A program made the position numbers and the translations under genes. Positions 61,545-64,000 of a stretch of DNA of 64,000 nucleotides are shown here, in pieces. Origin of the DNA: Malus domestica (lineage: Eukaryota; Streptophyta; Magnoliopsida; Rosales; Rosaceae); assembly GCF_042453785.1 (NCBI RefSeq), contig NC_091665.1:15323501-15387500 (forward strand), read 5' to 3'. The notes under the pieces were generated by a model that was not told the DNA's origin, made no database searches, and saw only the letters and a program-made list of their open reading frames with translations. Each line of letters begins with the position of its first letter. The first letter of the stretch is position 1.

Positions 61545-64000
61545 ATGTGTCACCAACAGGAATGAACATGTTTAGCAACATTAAGTCATAATCCAATCAT
61601 CAATTTACATGCCATTTGATTTACAAATTTAGTAACATTATCCACCAAAATTATATATATACTAAAAGAGAAAAACAACTATCATAAGCACAGTGTTCTT
61701 CCGTTTTTTTCGTGATTTTTTGTTATTTCATGTATGCCCCTGATATCCACACGTCCTCTGCTTCTATGAGATGTCGACGCGTTGCATGGTTCCAGAAGTT
61801 CTCGAGCCTTCCTTTTTTGATTTCGATTTCGATCTCTGCCTCACAAAAGCTCTTTGTGCTCTGATGGCTCTCCGATTTCCAGTTCTCTCTCTCTCTCTCT
61901 CTCTCTCTAGCTAAAAAAAATCATGATTAGCAACCTGAAGCAAAAAACTCAGTTTTCTCTTCCTTCCTGCTCGACTTGATTCGAACAAAAAATCTCTTGC
62001 ACGAAATCAATTTTCACCCCATCACCGATTTCGATTTCATGCACACCTATCAAGCCCTAGAATCCAACCGAACTCACTCCCTTCAAGCCCGTTTCTGCTC
62101 TTCCACTCGCTGCCCAGAAAATCAAGTTCTCAAGGTTCAATGTTTCATCAATTTCCTCCCCCTCAAAGATTATTTTGGTCTTTCGTGCATACTGAATTTT
62201 TATTTCTATTAATTTTGGTTGTGTGATTAGTGATTTTTGTACTTAATTTTACTAAAAATTTTGAGTTTTTCTTTCTGTTGTTTCTATGGTTTATCGTTCT
62301 GCATATTTCAATTACTCTCTCTTGCGGCGGAACCACCGCGACCACCAGGGGCCACTGCCGCGTTAAATTACGGGCTTCAATCGTTTTCTAAAACCTTATG
62401 TACTCATGGTAAGTTATTCTAGGTTTTATTCCATATTCAGATCATCCCCAATTTCAAAAGTTTAGGGAATTGGTTCATTTCCGTGTTGCATGTTTAACAT
62501 TCTTCTATGTGATGCTGAGTTGAGGCTATACGAACTGGAATCGTTGATGGTAGGCTTGAATTTGGCCAAATTTGGGTGAGAACCGTTAAAATCTAATCCT
62601 AATTTTCTATAAAATTCCCTTTATGTTTATTATTTGTTTCCAACAGCAGGTAATCAGGAGTTTTATTTGATCTTCTCTATGCAGAACTAGAAAGACTTTT
62701 TCAAGTATTAAATGTTAGGGTTTCAGTCGCCAAAGTCTGGCGACTTGATTCAGGTCGAACGCCGCCGAGTCGAATACCTCAGTTACGATGTAAAGTGAAT
62801 CGTAGGTAAGTTGATGCTTAATTTTTACAGTATTTTTGAGTTTTTTTGGCCAGTTTGTTTTATATTTTTAACCCGTTTAGCACCCTTTTGCCTCAGAGCT
62901 CGGTTGCTGGATGGAGTTGCTCAGTTCGCGCATAACAAGGTCGATTTGGATTCAGGTTGTCTCCAAATTTTCTTGCTTTTTACCATTCTCTGCTTCGAAT
63001 TACTGAATCACTTCATTTTTTTGGAAATTTTATTGGTGGAGTTAATTTCTAAGATAAAGTTGTGGCCTTTGTCTTTGTGTTTATTTTGGATTGGAGATTC
63101 CCTTCTTCCCATTCCTTTGTAAGCCCCTTTTTACTTCACTGTCACTGTTGTGCTGCTCAATATTCAGTCAATAAAGAATGTAATTAATTTAGCTCCCCTG
63201 ATTTTCTTCTTTAATTTATCTTTTGTTTGTTTTAATTGGATAATCTCACGAAGTGAACAAGAAGGAACTGACAACTGGGATTTTTTAGCAAGTAATAATT
63301 CTTATTTCCTTACAATGTTTTAATTTTAGTTTACCTACTTCCCTTCAAATATGACCTTACAGAATTCACAATTCTATTCTCAATATAACGTTATGTGCTG
63401 AAAATAGAATTCCCAAATCTGATATCATTTTCATTCTAATTGCAGAGGTATTCATTAATCAATGTTTCATCTTAATAGTAAACATTTTAAATTTCATTGT
63501 ATTTAATTGCATGTCTAAACGAGCTTCTATTCCCTTGGGCAAGGACTTAGATCAGAAGCCTGAGAACAGCTTACCAAAAGATATTCATGCTTGCTGATGA
63601 AAATTTCGGGGTTTTGATGAACATTTTTCTAAGGAAAATTCATGAATTAGGTGTGTGCTTGATCTGAAGAAGTCTCAGAACATTGCAATTCTTTCTTATT
63701 GCATTTTGTCCAATTTGAAGGGCCATTTGTTGAGTTCATCAATGGAATTTCGTTGTTTATGTATTTCCGAAATACTTTGGTATAATTGATAATTAAGGAT
63801 TAAATGTCATGAGGTTCCTTTTATTTAAGATAGACAAGAAAGAAGGAATTGAAGAAGTGGGTTTGGGTTAGTATAGAGAACTGAAACAGAATTGTACTTG
63901 CTGTTATTGCAGGGAAATGAAACAGAATTGTACCTTCTGCAAAATTATCAAGTGGTAGCAATTTGCAGATTCCCTAATCAATTGAAGTAATTTTGTTTCC
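61545..64000 (+). other. Possible 5' end of a transcription unit leaving the window; not identified
   Basis: A (CT)n run at about 61880-61908 is followed by C-rich, UTR-like sequence. Possible exon-intron borders occur as ctcatg|gtaagt (62409) and gtag|gtaagt (62806), with a possible exon agctcggttgctggatgg... ending in a gattcag|gttgtc border near 62957. Intervening sequence is T-rich and intron-like. I do not recognise an encoded protein; the pieces could be non-coding leader exons. Confidence 0.3.

Noticed and set aside
1-64000. tRNA or rRNA genes
   Set aside because: No cloverleaf with A and B boxes or rRNA-like block was noticed on either strand; short tRNA-like matches are retroelement primer sites.

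Overview
This window is a piece of a plant nuclear chromosome. It is AT-rich and made mostly of transposable elements, with a few spliced genes. Gene content (an Expp1-type secreted protein, a PXA/PX/nexin-C sorting nexin, a CCG-binding protein 1 homologue) and element style suggest a rosid eudicot. Rosaceae, perhaps the apple/pear group, is my best guess, but the sequence alone cannot prove it.

Three genes look complete and were traced exon by exon: an Expp1-like gene on + (4294-5651, 3 exons, 239 aa), a sorting nexin on - (25910 down to 16674, 15 exons, exactly 999 codons plus stop), and a CCG-binding protein 1 (CBP1/MEE14) homologue on + (43404-44286, 3 exons, 210 aa). The last two are divergent. 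From memory their Arabidopsis homologues are near-neighbouring loci (At2g15890/At2g15900), so the 17 kb between them here would be a gap filled by mobile elements.

Layout. 1-2.2 kb: minus-strand remnant with a tRNA-iMet primer site, probably an endogenous pararetrovirus. 4.3-5.7 kb: Expp1 gene. 6.1-9.5 kb: hAT-type element with an exact 8-bp target duplication and a fold-back element inside. 10.1-11.8 kb: LTR with an expanded 37-bp motif. 11.8-15.9 kb: broken Copia element split by a solo LTR. 16.7-25.9 kb: sorting nexin. 27.1-27.65 kb: four hairpin repeats with constant cores and different closing stems. 28.9-33.1 kb: decayed Helitron Rep/helicase. 33.1-34.6 kb: LTR-like insertion. 36.3-39.9 kb: Mutator-like element carrying a broken alpha-1,4-fucosyltransferase (FUT13) fragment and a minisatellite. 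40.9-41.8 kb: LTR-like piece. 43.4-44.3 kb: CBP1. 44.9-49.5 kb: nested inverted-repeat elements including a PIF/Harbinger element. 50-52 kb and 57.7-60.6 kb: two more LTRs of the 10-kb family. 53.3-57.4 kb: hAT element carrying eight full 346-bp tandem repeats, itself inside a MITE. 60.6-61.5 kb: Pack-MULE carrying a DOG1-domain fragment. 61.5-64 kb: possible 5' end of a transcription unit leaving the window.

The host genes do not form a pathway. The main story is insertion history: several target-site duplications can be read directly and give the order of events. Nothing was searched against a database; family names come from recognised motifs.
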